Assembly: GCA_014529385.2 (NCBI GenBank)
Contig: CM043942.1
Location: 57,475,340-57,539,339 of the forward strand
Direction: 5' to 3'
DNA: 64,000 nt
Origin: Adiantum capillus-veneris
Lineage: Eukaryota > Streptophyta > Polypodiopsida > Polypodiales > Pteridaceae
Positions 1-10,659 of the stretch are shown here, piece after piece. The notes under the pieces were generated by a model. It was not told the origin of the DNA, made no database searches, and worked only from the letters and a program-made list of their open reading frames with translations. The position numbers were made by a program, and so were the translations under genes. How positions within the stretch are numbered: the stretch's first letter is position 1; every line of letters starts with the position of its first letter.

Positions 1-202
1 TTGAAGCCCATTGTTGCACATGCTCTTTTGCAGATGGCCCCCCTTTTGGATCCCTCTTTTACCTCCTTTGAATCCCTACTATTGCCGGTCTGCCAGTTTA
101 CCCAATATTCTAGCTTTTTCTCCCCTGGTACTTCCCCATATTAAATGATCAATTTAACATGAGAAAATCATTTAGGAGAATTAGATATTAGTTATTATGA
201 CA
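1..202 (-). repeat. Family A gypsy 3' LTR, cut by window edge
   Basis: This is the 5' (U3) portion of a minus-strand 3' LTR. It ends on the plus strand in ...ATGACA, so the LTR begins TGTCAT on the coding strand, directly after a purine tract. The same sequence ends two other LTRs here, at 54,403 and 63,061, which fixes the boundary. The remainder lies left of the window. Confidence 0.75.
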
Positions 203-216
203 TTACCTCTCTCTTG
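203..216 (-). promoter_or_regulatory. Polypurine tract, family A
   Basis: On the minus strand this reads CAAGAGAGAGGTAA and abuts the LTR start TGTCA. It is the expected primer site for plus-strand DNA synthesis. The same tract is at 63,062-63,075. Confidence 0.75.
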
Positions 217-556
217 AAATCATAGTCGTCCTCGACTATGTAGTAGAGAAGATAAAGCATAATCATTAGTCCGTTTGCTAGCGGGTAGAGGATCCCTATT
301 TTACCCTATGACATCATTCTAGAGTGGATGACTAATCCACTTGGTGCTTGAGAGACACCGTGTGCCGCAAGCATGTCTGCACATTAGTCCATATCAACCT
401 TCCGTAGTAGAGTGACAAGCTCTACTTGGTGTTTGGTAGACGTCGTCTCCACAAACTTGATCCTAAGCATGCATACTCATTAACATATGTGCACATTAAA
501 GAAAAGAGAGTCTTATAAGACAAAGAATTTGTTCATTTAAACATTTTTACATTTGG
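217..556 (-). other. 3' untranslated internal region, family A
   Basis: This lies between the pol stop codon (557-559) and the polypurine tract. A diverged copy is at 63,076-63,447, including the block around ATAGTCGTCCTCGACTATG, which is itself a near-palindrome (CATAGTCG...CGACTATG) and could form a hairpin in the transcript. No coding sequence was seen. Confidence 0.5.
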
Positions 557-1735
557 TTACTCTAGCAAATCATTGTAAGCATTGACAAGGTTTTGGTTAT
601 CCTTTAATTGTATGCCTTGCATCCATCTAGGATCTTCAAAAGGATAATTCTTAAACTTAATAAGATATCCTCTGATAGTCTTACCACCTCTCAATACCTT
701 GTCTTCATGTCGGAGAATGGACTCGGGCTACAACACCTCTTCTTGGTCCTCGATCTCCGGTGGGTCTTCAATGATTGTTTTTTGAGGTGGATCTCCTTTG
801 TAAGGCTTTAGTAGGCTCACATGGAAAGCATTGTGTATGAGCCAATGGTCAGGAAACTTGAGTTGATAGGCCATCTCATTGATTGGCCTAAGAATCTGAA
901 AGGGACCGTAGTACCTTTTTGCTAGTTTAGCATAGTACTTTTGGTGTCCTATAGGATTCTTGCCCATCTTGTGCCTTAGTCGAGCCTTGGGAAAGTTAAG
1001 CAAGACCCAATCATTTTCTTTAAAGGCTAGAGCTCTTCTGTGATTATTAGCAGTAGCCTTTTGCCTTTGCTGAGATATGGATATAGCATCCTTAATCTTT
1101 TGAAAAGATTCTTGTAGGTCTCGGCTATATTCATCTGCAGCGAAGATCTTCCCATGTACTTTCAGTAGCAGGGGACTTTTTGATCTTCCCTCAATCACCT
1201 TGAAAGGTGCTTTTCCCGTGGAAAAATGTACAGTGTTATTGTAAGCATACTCCACTAAAGGTAAGTACTTCTCCCATTGGGATCTTTGATCTACTTCTGT
1301 GACATAAGATTTTAGTAGATCGAGAATTATTAGGCTAGCTATTTCACTTTGGCCATCCGTTTGTGGGTGATAAGCCGAAGAGAAATTTAGCCTTGTACCT
1401 AAATTCTCAAAGAGACCCTTCCATAAATTACTGGTCATTCTAGGATCTCTATCCAACACTATGAATGTTGGCAAGCCATGGTACTTCTAGATTTGTGATA
1501 TAAAGAGGGTTGCCATTTGATGGGCTTTGATTGTATTTTTGACAGGTATGAAATGTGCTTGTTTGCTAAACCTGTCCACTATCGTCCATATTCTTGTATT
1601 CCCATGGATAGACTTGGGCAATCCAAAGATAAAATCCATGGATATGCTGTCCCATGGAGAATTCGGGATTGGCAAAGGTTGAAGCAATCCAAGTTGCTTC
1701 CCCCTATCAAACTTTTCTAGCTACTTTTCTAGAAT
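557..1735 (-). pseudogene. Chromovirus pol C-terminus: integrase plus chromodomain
   Basis: This is the C-terminal part of a Ty3/gypsy polyprotein. The integrase core reads in order: the linker ending [19 protein letters not shown] with the first catalytic Asp, VDRFSK, the second Asp in VLDRDPRM, the glutamate in TDGQSE, then the GPFQIL and HNAFHVSLLKPY region of the integrase C-terminal domain. Beyond position 725 the frame continues into a chromodomain-like segment (YLIKFKNYPFEDPRW), ending at TAA 557-559. The frame is open except for two in-frame TAG codons (1484-1486 and 725-727). All three catalytic acidic residues remain. Upstream of about 1,730 it breaks off beside short repeats. The chromodomain would direct integration to marked chromatin in known chromoviruses. 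The identity is secure; activity is excluded by truncation. Confidence 0.9.
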
Positions 1736-1858
1736 TTGGATATTTTTAGCTACTTTTCTAGAATTTAAGGTTGTTGGTAGGCACCTTGAGAAACTAGCCA
1801 AGCAAGTTTGAGGTCATTTGGATATTTTTAGCTACTTTTCTAGAATTTAAGGTTGTTG
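1718..1858. repeat. Short direct repeats at integrase break
   Basis: A 39-bp unit at 1,738-1,776 recurs without change at 1,820-1,858 (offset 82 bp), and its 20-bp core TAGCTACTTTTCTAGAATTT also occurs at 1,718-1,737. The repeats sit exactly where the integrase reading frame is lost, so they may mark the rearrangement. Confidence 0.85.
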
Positions 1859-2980
1859 ATTGACATTGTGGCTGTTTTGACAAGGGGATTTTTTTTTTTT
1901 TTTGCATCAAGAGTTCTTGTGTGTCCAATAGATCATCTCACTAACTTGTATACTTTTGATTTTATAGGGAGATTGGAAGTAGCTTGGGAAGTTACCATAT
2001 AGAGTTGACTACACCATAATTGAGCTACTATTGGTATCAGAAACTAGGTATTCATTTTCATTATGGAGTTCAAGTCTTTAGTACCTAAGGTCAAGTCGTT
2101 TTGTTACCAATCAAGGTTATAATTGAGAGACTAAAAGCAGAGTATCTCCAAAATAAAGCATAAACAAAGGGAAGCCTTTAAAGACTATAGTGAAAGAAGT
2201 GTTGGACACTTACTCCGACTCAAGTTCCAAGATGTCTTCTCTTTTGACCCAATTGGGGACTGGAACCTCTCTTACATTCAAGCACATTTTGACCTTCTAC
2301 AAGATTAACAAGCACGGGGCTCAAATTTATAAGGAACCTAGCAAGGAGTATGTAGTAAGGGTAGATGATCATACAATTGAGTTTGAAGAGGAGGTTAGGT
2401 CTAACAAGAAAGATACCTTCTACATGAACCAAAACAGGACGCAATACCTCAAAATACAAAATATTGTAGACCGATAGGGATTGGAGGTTGACACTTTGAT
2501 TCCAAACATGGACATAAAAGAGGGACTAGAGCTAGAAGGATATGATTGATAGACACCAAGCTTTGAAAGTGTATACCTATTGACAACCCAAGGCTTGGAG
2601 TCTATTGTTGGGAGGACAACAATGTTATGGAATTGATTTGGACTTCTCATACTAAACCAGGTCAAATGACACTCTTAAAAATCATGTATATTTCCAAAAT
2701 AAGAAAGAGGGGCTTAGGTAACCTTCTTGTCCATCTCTTCAAGGATTGTTATAACAATAACTTTGTAATGATGACTCCTAAAGAGATTGAACATACAAAA
2801 TACCAAGGATACTCAATCCAAGAAGTCATTATGGATACAATACTTGAAATTGAATAGAGCATTGTGTCAAACAAAAGAGCATTTGGTAGCATGACCAATT
2901 AGCGAGGAAATTATATCAATGATGTAAATTGGGAAAGAAGTGCAAAAAAACCAGCCAAGAGAGTGGGTGCAAAGCATCAT
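1859..2980 (+). other. Unrecognised, coding-like plus-strand stretch
   Basis: Two open stretches (2,190-2,477 and 2,627-2,857, different frames) lie just upstream of a plus-strand gag relic and could be its leader or N-terminal part. The first is hydrophilic and rich in Lys, Asp and Glu. The family is not recognised and neither stretch has a convincing start. A T-run at 1,890-1,903 precedes them. This could equally be chance ORFs in noncoding DNA. Confidence 0.25.
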
Positions 2981-3000
2981 GTAGGGTCAGACCAACTAAT

Positions 3001-3790
3001 TTTCAAAAATGGATTAAAAAATACAGCGAATCACCGGATCCATATGACCATCGAGCAAGCTTCAGATAGGTTCTAAGAGTTGAACATGCAATGGAACTCC
3101 ACAGTCAGTTTGAGGGGTTTAGGCTAACCTCAGAGAGAAAATCTTTGACTTGGTTCTAGGCCATACCTCCTGAATCTATTATGGTTCTACCAACTTTCAC
3201 TATCATAGTTTTTTTCTTCTTGCTCAAAAATGGGAATCAAACATAGCACTGTAGCACAAATCTATAGCTTCAAACAGAAACATGGAGAAAACATAAGAGA
3301 TTGAGTGAGTTAGATGAGGCAATACATTGATTTATTTTTCTGATGAAGATTTGAACCAAGGAAAGGCTTGTCTCACTATTCCTAGAGGGATTGCTCAACA
3401 AGGATTTGCATGCCATTTTGTATAGTAAGAAACATGTAACTTGGGAAGAATGCAGCCTGGATGCAATCGACTAGTGGGATAACTGTAAAATTTCCAGTGA
3501 GGAAAGAATTGTAAAGGAGACTCAGAGTGAAAGAACCACATCAAAAGTATTGGCAGAGGAAGAACCAATAGTGGCATCTCCTGACTATGTTATTGAGGAC
3601 ATGCTTAAGTGCACAAATGATATGATGAATAACATGCAAAGGATGCCTATCAGTGGGCTTGGGTAGGGGAAACCTATGGGACAACCCAGATTATCAAAAT
3701 GGTGTGCCATCAAATGGAAATGGACCAACCACAAAATAAATGAGTGCTATTATAAGCCTAAATACGATGGGAATGTCTAGTATATATTGA
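3001..3790 (+). pseudogene. Ty3/gypsy gag relic
   Basis: Fragments in shifting plus-strand frames follow the usual order of a plant gypsy Gag: FQKWIKKYSESPDPYDHRAS near 3,001-3,060, a central capsid-like part with ERLVSLFLEGL near 3,370, and a zinc-knuckle-like end (WCAIKWKWTNHKINECYY) near 3,700-3,755. The knuckle lacks its expected second cysteine. Several stops and frameshifts (for example near 3,080 and 3,470) show it is dead. No protease or reverse transcriptase follows on this strand. It is oriented opposite to the gypsy sequences on both sides, so it is a separate insertion or an inverted remnant. Confidence 0.6.
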
Positions 3791-4480
3791 TGAGACAATA
3801 AGGACCCCCAATGTATAGGCATCTACCAAACATGGAAAAAATCCAAAAATTGCCTGTAGCTATGGAAAAACCACAACATATATTAGGTCAACATCCACAC
3901 TGCTAGGAATAAATGTTGTACCAATCAAGTACATGTTTTGGGGCTCATCAACACATGTAACCTAAAATCAGGAACACCAAACTACTTACCCAAAACACTC
4001 CTTGAACACTTCATACAAAATAAGACTTACATCTTGTACTTCAAGATAAGCAAATGAACACATAAAACATCTCATTCATAGCAAAAAATGAGAGAGAAAA
4101 CTTTTAGGATAAGCAAAAGAGTATCAAAACATAGTAGTAAGCATGGTAAATACGTGCTCCATTCCTCCAAAAAATTGCCATACAAAACCCCACGAGTACT
4201 CCTCATAAATTCCTCACAAAATGTTCTTTTGCATCAGACTTAACTATATCAGATTCAACAAATTCCAACGTAACATAACACATTCTGACTGAGAAAAGTT
4301 CTAGTTAAGCATTACCCATTTCAACACCTAGCACACCCTAGCGGTGAATTTCAAGGAAATGTGACCTGGATCTACATGTCCCTTGATCAAAATATAAAAT
4401 AAAACAAAAAATTCAATCTATAGCTAAAGTAAAGCTTCCTATTCAGTTAACAATGCTATGAGAAAACATATCCCCTATAA
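3791..4480. other. No recognisable feature
   Basis: AT-rich sequence with no convincing ORF or structural repeat. It lies between the plus-strand gag relic and the minus-strand coiled-coil ORF, so it may contain the decayed 3' end of family B. Confidence 0.4.
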
Positions 4481-6630
4481 TCATTCCTTGACAGCTTCAA
4501 AAATTGCAACCAATACTTCAACATCACCAATAGAATCACTAAATGATACTCCAAATTCAATAGCCACCACCTTTTTAGGCTCAACTCCCTTTGCATCAAC
4601 TACTTGAATAGTTGGCTGTGAATTCAACTTTGATCCATCCTCCTGCTTTTCCTTGTCTTGCACTGGTCTCTCTAAAGATTCCCTCTTTTCTAGAACATGT
4701 TTCCCCTTATCTGCACTCTAATTCTTTCCTCAAGTACTTTCTTTCCCATCTCCTTTGCTTTATATTCCTGCACGTGTGTTATCCAATACTGCCTTCTCTT
4801 CTTCAGTTGATCAACCTCCATGAGAAAATTGGCTTCATAAGCACTGACAAAACCTATCTTCACCATCTCATAAGAATGTTTGAGCACAGTAGCACCTTCA
4901 GACATAAGTACCCCTTGAACATCCATTTCCTTCTGTCCCAATACTTGCTTCTCCAAATCTAGCAAAGGCTTCAACCTCTGATCTAGCATATGGTTTTGTA
5001 TCGGCAACTCTATTTTTCCTGGTCAACTACTCCAACTTACATCTTACCTTCTCTTCCAAGTCCTGAGTCCACTCCTTGAACATTCCCAAAGACATTTTAA
5101 TTCTGGCTAGCTCACTCTAATGCTACCCCAAAAGTTGTCGAGCTTATTCTTTATGTTTGCTCTTCAATTCTTTTAATTCCAACTTTAGACCCTACACCAC
5201 TTCCATATGTTCCTGCAGTAACACTTGCGCTACTCCTATTTTTGCTATAGAATGCATCTGATTATCTAACTGTATCTGTTGCTTACTCAAAAAAATTTGA
5301 ACCTCTATTAACATCCAACCATGTGTGAATCCTCAATGACCATACTCCTATGAGCTCCTTTAGTTGATGTACCCTCAAAATTCAACTGCGTTGACACATT
5401 CAAGACTTCAATGCTCAACTTTATCTTTTTAGACAAAGTGAACACTTCACCCAACTTATGTGGTGCTTGTACATTTGCCTCAGGGTTAAGACTAGGTATA
5501 TCCAAATTCTTAATGGAATCTATTATTTCTAGAGTTTGCACACATCTGAGAGCCCCTTCTTCAGTGTACCTTGCCTGCACCAAAAGCACATAAGATTCCA
5601 ACTTTTCTTGATCCTCCTCCAAACTTGTTAATATTCCCAATTTTTGAGTCAAAAATTGATCCTTCTGTACCAATGCAACTCTACTAGAAGATTCACGTAA
5701 CCCTTGCTCCTCTGCAATACCGTCTACAATTGGCATCCTTTGAACAAAGGTCAAGAGAACATGCAAATATGCAATGGGCATGCTACTGTTTTGAGCCTTT
5801 CTTTTGTCTAACAAGTAAACTTCAATAGAAGTTTTCTCATACAACCAATTTCCCCAATTCACTATACTCCTTACTCAGCAAAACATAAAGGAGCATAATT
5901 TTCCTTTGACATATAATCAAGCTTCATCAAAAAGAATAGTCTCTCCAAATACCACTTCAACTACTCCCTCCTAGCATAATTTACATTTTCAAGCATGCAA
6001 TATCTTTTACAACCCTCAGTAGCACCAAAGTCTTTTTTCAGCAATAGTTCAAAGCACTTAGGGATCATGCTAACACCTCTCAGTGGCGATTTAAACTCTT
6101 GTAGTACAGCTTCACGAGTTAAAGAAATAGTACCAAAAATCATTCCTTTTGTCCTCCTAACAATGTCTAGTTGAGATTTAGCATAATATAGTTACATCTT
6201 CACTCACCCCATGGAAGAGATGCAAATGCCTCCAAACCGACTTTTTGCAGCCACATAGTGTCTGCTTCAGTTGTGATATCGAGTTGAAATCTAAAAAAGG
6301 CTCCGTTAGAGATTGTCAAATCTTGGCAACACTTAGGGGAGTCTCCATTGCAGCATCTTCTTCAACAACAGCTTCATCTTCATTAGGGATGGTGATGTCG
6401 ACAGTAACCACTGCACCTTTCCAATGCAGTCGCCTTGGTGGCCCATCCTCATTGGCTGCATGGTGCCCAAATGTTTCCCCTTAACCATGGTTAATGGTTG
6501 TTGTACCATCGCGTTGTACTCGAAAAGATTGGGTGGCAACATGAAAAATACACAATTGGAGATGATGGCTTGCACCCTCACTTATTGCACCCCATCTTTC
6601 ACTCAATTTGAATTGTACCCTCATTTCCAT
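4481..6630 (-). pseudogene. Accessory coiled-coil ORF downstream of family B integrase
   Basis: A decayed reading frame of about 700 codons starts at an ATG at 6,630 and runs to a stop near 4,481, with several stops and frame changes. Its largest open pieces are 5,308-5,862 (184 codons), 4,690-5,007 and 4,481-4,663. The N-terminal part (6,630-6,330) is mixed, with an acidic patch (NEDEAVVEEDAAME). The middle contains YLHVLLTFVQRMP. Residues coded by 5,300-4,700 are heptad-patterned and rich in Lys, Glu, Gln and Leu, as in a long coiled coil (for example LELKELKSKHKE and VDQLKKRRQYW). It follows the integrase C-terminus (ends 6,912) by about 280 bp on the same strand, the position of extra ORFs in some plant gypsy lineages. 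The family is not recognised; it may be an element-encoded accessory protein or a captured gene. Confidence 0.5.
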
Positions 6631-6911
6631 TATGTCACCTAGTGAAGAATCACCTCACAAACCAAGAAATCTTTTCAAATTTCCCTCGTTAAAAAATTCA
6701 ACCCACTAGAATACAAACTGGTAGCATCTAACCTGATAACATTCGATTGGAAAATCCGACTACAGATATTTTGACTAATTAACTCCTTAACTCTAAACTT
6801 TGGTGACTTTGACCTACTGTTGGACTCAAAATAAAGGTTGACTAAGCATCCAATATATATCCAAGTTCTTCCCTCTATATTAAGCAATAAGATTCAACAT
6901 TGTCGTCATCA

Positions 6912-7841
6912 TCACATGTAAAAAACATGATGAGCACCAAACACTTTACCACTCTTGCCTTTTGCCACCTTCTCTGGCCCAGTCAACCCTGCTAAAGGCC
7001 AATCTAAATGAGGTGGTTTTCCTTGAAACTTTTTTATCCTGAAACCATTAACAGGTTTCTCAACCCTAGTCCCACATACATCAGCCATCATGAATGTACC
7101 TTGACCCAGATCTTGAACAATTTGATATGGTCCTCTATATCTCAGAGTCATCTTACCTAGGTGTGGCCCTAATCTAGAATTGTAAATCATTACCCAATAT
7201 CCACCCTAAAAGAGCTTAAATTTGACATTCATAACTTTTGTGTTTAACTAATAACTTAGGACTCATTTTCTTTGCACTCACCCCAAGACTCAAAACCACA
7301 AATTCCATAGGAACTACAACTTCAAGGCCATACACCAAGTTGAATGGAGTCGTACATGTTATTACTTTGAAAGCAGTTCTAAAAGACCAGAATGTTGAAT
7401 CCAGCTTTTGATCCCAATCCTTCTAATTATCTTGAACAATCTTCTTCAAAATTCTAACCAGAGTCTTGTTAGTGCTCTTAGCTTGACCATTGGCCTGAGG
7501 ATGATAAGATGATAATTTCATATGCATTATCATATGAGCCTTTGTTAGCTTAGGAATTACCTCATTCAAGAAATGACTTCCTCTATCATTGACCAATTCC
7601 ACAGGACATTCAAATATGGTCGTAATGTTATGATACAAAAACTTGGCTACACTTTGAGCTTTGTTATCTTTAAGAGCTATAGCCTCCACCCACTTGGCGC
7701 AATAATCTATGGAAACCAAACTGTACTTACATCCCCTGCTTGTAGTGGGCTTTATTTGTCCCACAAAGTCCAATCTCCATTTTTGAAAAGATTCCAAAGA
7801 TAATGTTAAATGATCAGACAACTTATCTCTCTAGAATCTAG
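6912..7841 (-). pseudogene. Family B gypsy integrase, core and C-terminal part
   Basis: This continues the integrase whose zinc-binding N-terminus is at 19,143-19,343; Copia-1 splits the two. Visible in order: WRLDFVGQIKP (first catalytic Asp), YCAKWVEA, VNDRGSHFLNE (second Asp), HPQANGQAKSTNK, then FNLVYGLEVVVPMEF and, at 7,190-6,912, a C-terminal domain (RYRGPYQIVQDLGQGTF). In the last core motif the catalytic Glu is Lys (GQAK instead of GQAE), which alone would inactivate it. The frame is broken near 7,420 and 7,200. The accessory coiled-coil ORF follows on the same strand. Confidence 0.85.
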
Positions 7842-8580
7842 TGTAAGAATACGGAATACAATAAGGATCTAGTAGCAAGGAGAGTAGAGAGAGATTCAAT
7901 CCAAAGTAGAGTAGTGGAAAATAAAAAATTTAGATTAGCGTCATCCACCCATGCGCTCTCAAGGTAGAGCTTAAATGTCGATTTAGATAACTTAGAGCAA
8001 TTAGGAAATACAAGGGACTAACAATCCTTCAACAAGGATGTGTGTGTGTGTGCATCAAGTGTGCACACCCTTAGTGTATAATGCTCAAAATACTCATGGA
8101 GAAGGCCTCCTTATATAGGTTTAAGGGAGCCTCAAAACGCCCATGTGCAGCTGCCCTTAGATGGCCAATTCCAAGCCGAATTTGGACATGTGCCCATGTG
8201 CGGCCGCTTTTGGGTAGAAAAGTCCGACTGGAAGTCGGCCACCAGCCATTGAAATCCGGCCACTGGCCAAGGACGCCGGCCATTTGACGACCGTTTTCTG
8301 ATTGTCTTCCAACAGGAATCCGGCCAAGATTCCGGCCACCTTCCGACCAAAAGGAATATTTTGACAAATAAAAAGTCTTGGGGGCTCCGCCCCCTAGGCC
8401 CCCCTGAATTTGCTTCGTACCATCCACGATCACAAATAAAGATCTCATCAGCGTGCAAAGCTAGAATAGACCAAATATATGTGCACCAATGACTTCTCCT
8501 CATAGGGGGGCCTTACAAACTGTGCAACATATATTGTGGTGGCAAAACTGAGAGAGGTGGGCATTGCAAGTATACTAACA
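7842..8580 (-). repeat. Copia-1 3' LTR
   Basis: 739 bp, bounded TGT...ACA. It matches the split 5' LTR almost throughout, and its uninterrupted copy proves where Copia-2 went in (ATAAT at about 8,079). It contains a (GT)n run near 8,040 and a GC-rich stretch from 8,150 to 8,400. Confidence 0.9.
8109..8119 (-). promoter_or_regulatory. Probable TATA box, Copia-1 LTR
   Basis: The minus strand reads CCTATATAAGG. It is kept in the other LTR at 18,696-18,706. U3 would be to the right of it, R-U5 to the left. Confidence 0.55.
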
Positions 8581-8591
8581 CCCCCCCTCAA
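8581..8591 (-). promoter_or_regulatory. Polypurine tract, Copia-1
   Basis: The minus strand reads TTGAGGGGGGG directly before the LTR start TGTTAG. Confidence 0.75.
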
Positions 8592-8834
8592 TGAACACCC
8601 AAAGATGCTCTATGTTGGCCGTGTGCCAACTCCAAGTTGATGAAGATGTCAAAGTAGCTGGTCTTTCCCAAGAGCTTTAGTGAAGAAATTTGCACATTTA
8701 TCTTCAGTAGGACAATAATCTAGCTCCACAATTTCATCCTCAATTAGCTCTTGAACATAATGATACTAAACCTCAATATGCTTTGTGCGTGCATGGAAGA
8801 CAGGGTTCTTGGCAATTGCCATGCAACTCTAGTT
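8592..8834 (-). pseudogene. Copia-1 RNase H, C-terminal piece
   Basis: This encodes the end of a copia RNase H (AKNPVFHARTKHIEV, YHYVQEL, FFTKALGKDQL), with a nonsense codon after HIEV. It is separated from the rest of the domain by the solo LTR at 8,840-9,131; removing that insertion and one copy of GTTGC restores the order of the gene. The polypurine tract follows immediately. Confidence 0.8.
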
Positions 8835-8839
8835 GTTGC

Positions 8840-8884
8840 TGAAGTCAAGGAGCGGAGTGTGGATCGACTCACACACACACAAAA

Positions 8885-8961
<77 letters not shown>

Positions 8962-9131
8962 TACACAGAGAGCTTACACAGTATGCAGAGAATCGTTTTG
9001 AAGGGTTATCTCCCAAAACCTTATTATCCACAAAAGAATAAGTGAGTATATACAAAGAGTTAGTGATAAGTGAGTTAGGCGGGCGGCCGACCATATCCGT
9101 ATAAGAGGCCACTTGGGCTTTAATCCTAACA
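8840..9131 (-). mobile_element. Solo LTR with perfect GTTGC target duplication
   Basis: A 292-bp block bounded TG...CA lies inside the Copia-1 RNase H and is flanked by GTTGC at 8,835-8,839 and 9,132-9,136. Its ends resemble the Copia-2 LTR: plus-strand TGAAG...GGAGCGG at the left and TTGGGCTTTAATCCTAACA at the right, compared with TTGGGCTTTATACCCCAACA. It is therefore a solo LTR of a Copia-2 relative. A long AC microsatellite expands its middle. No internal element sequence remains. Confidence 0.85.
8891..8959. repeat. (AC)n microsatellite
   Basis: About 34 uninterrupted AC dinucleotides inside the solo LTR. Confidence 0.95.
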
Positions 9132-9136
9132 GTTGC

Positions 9137-10659
9137 ATTGAAGTGTTGTTGCCAAATTCATAGGAACACCTAAGTCCATGAGAACTCGCCTGAGCCAAAC
9201 TGCTTCACAAGCTGCAAAACGAGCAGCCTTATACTCTGCTTTTGTTGAAGAAAGAGTGATGGTTGGCTGCTTCTTGCTGATCCAAGACAAAACTCCATAA
9301 CCAAGTGAGAAACAAAATCTAGAAATTGATTTTCTAGAATCACTATCTCCTGCCCAATCAGAGTCACAATACCCACTAAGAGTATTTGTGCAAATGCCAA
9401 AGGAAATGCCATGGTCCAAAGCAACTTTGATGTACTTTAGAACACGCATACCTGCCTTCCAATGAGATCCCTTGGTTGGTATAAAAACCTGCTTAAAACA
9501 CCTACTGCAAAAGAAGTGTCTGGCCTAGTGGTACACAAGAAAATTAAGCTTCCCACAAGTTTCCTATATTTCTTGATGTCGACCAAGGGAGAAGAATCTT
9601 CCATGGGGAGTTTTTCATTTACCTCCATTGGAGTGCTCACAGGTTTTCAATCCATCATGCCAAAAGCTTTTAGGATCTCTGTTGCATACTTTTGTTGCCT
9701 TTTGTGGATTGCCAAATCTCAATCCCCAAACAATAATGCAACAGACCCAAATCTATCATTTCAAATTCAGATCTCAAAATCTTCCGAGTTTGTTGGATGA
9801 GCTCTTTGTGATCACCTGTGATTATCAAGTCATCAACATACAAGATAATAAGGACTTGTTTTCCATTCTCTCTAAGCACATATAGATTTGCTTCAGAAGC
9901 ACTTATTCTAAAGCCAAGTTTTTAAAAAAACTTATCAATTCTGACATACCATGCCCTTGGTGACTGCTTTAAGCCATACATAGCCTTCTTCAATATGCAA
10001 ACCTTTTGTTTTGAATGAGATGCCTCAAACCCTAGTGGCTGCTCAACATAGACCTCCTCCTTGAGAAGTCCATTCAAAAATGCAGATACAACATCCATTT
10101 GATAAACAACCCACAAATAGATAGCAGCAAGAGCAAGTACTAGGTGAATGGTGGTCATTCAAGCTGTGGGAGCAAAGGTTTCACTAACATCATATCCTTC
10201 GACTTGTGAGAAATCTTGTGCTACTAACCTTGCTTTGTACTTTTGCAGTGAGCCATCAGCCTTATGCTTAAGCTTGTAAACCCATTTGGTGCAGATGACT
10301 TTCTTCTTCGGAGGCCGATCCACCGATTTCCAAGTGTCATTCTTGGTGATGCTTTCGTACTCTGACTGCATCGCTTCCTTCCATTTTGGATCAGCCATGG
10401 CCTCATTGACGAAGGTTGGCTCCTTCACAGAGCCCACAATTTCTTTCATAAGAGCCATATTGACAATGTGTTCAGAGGCTCTTCTTTGCTCCTCTATTCT
10501 CTTTGACCGTCGGAGACCACCGTCCTCTTCATCAGGGTTGTGAACTTGAGGGTTTCGAGCGTCAAAGAGCTGTGGAGCCCACTTTGGTAGTGGATTTTCC
10601 TGTGATGCTGCAGCAAGTTGGTTAGATTTATTTGAGTTGTCATCATTAGACAACTCCTA
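9137..10659 (-). pseudogene. Copia-1 reverse transcriptase and RNase H (N-terminal part)
   Basis: A copia RT: WKEAMQSEYESITKNDTW, KWVYKLKHKADG, ARLVAQDFSQVEGYDVSETF, then MDVVSAFLNG, GLKQSPRAWY, the catalytic YVDD at 9,829-9,840, and the family motif RKLVGSLIFLCTTRPD. RNase H begins near 9,370 (YCDSDWAGD) and includes TLSSTKAEY. In-frame stops occur at about 10,156 and 9,920, and frame changes near 9,660 and 9,450. The catalytic residues seen are intact, so decay is by scattered mutations. Confidence 0.9.

Noticed and set aside
8071-8503. Two overlapping minus-strand ORFs of about 125 codons
   Set aside because: They lie in the Copia-1 LTR; their counterparts at 18,652-19,066 differ in frame and length, so they are not conserved proteins.
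8744-9112. ORFs with Thr-His or Cys-Val repeats
   Set aside because: Produced by translating the AC microsatellite.
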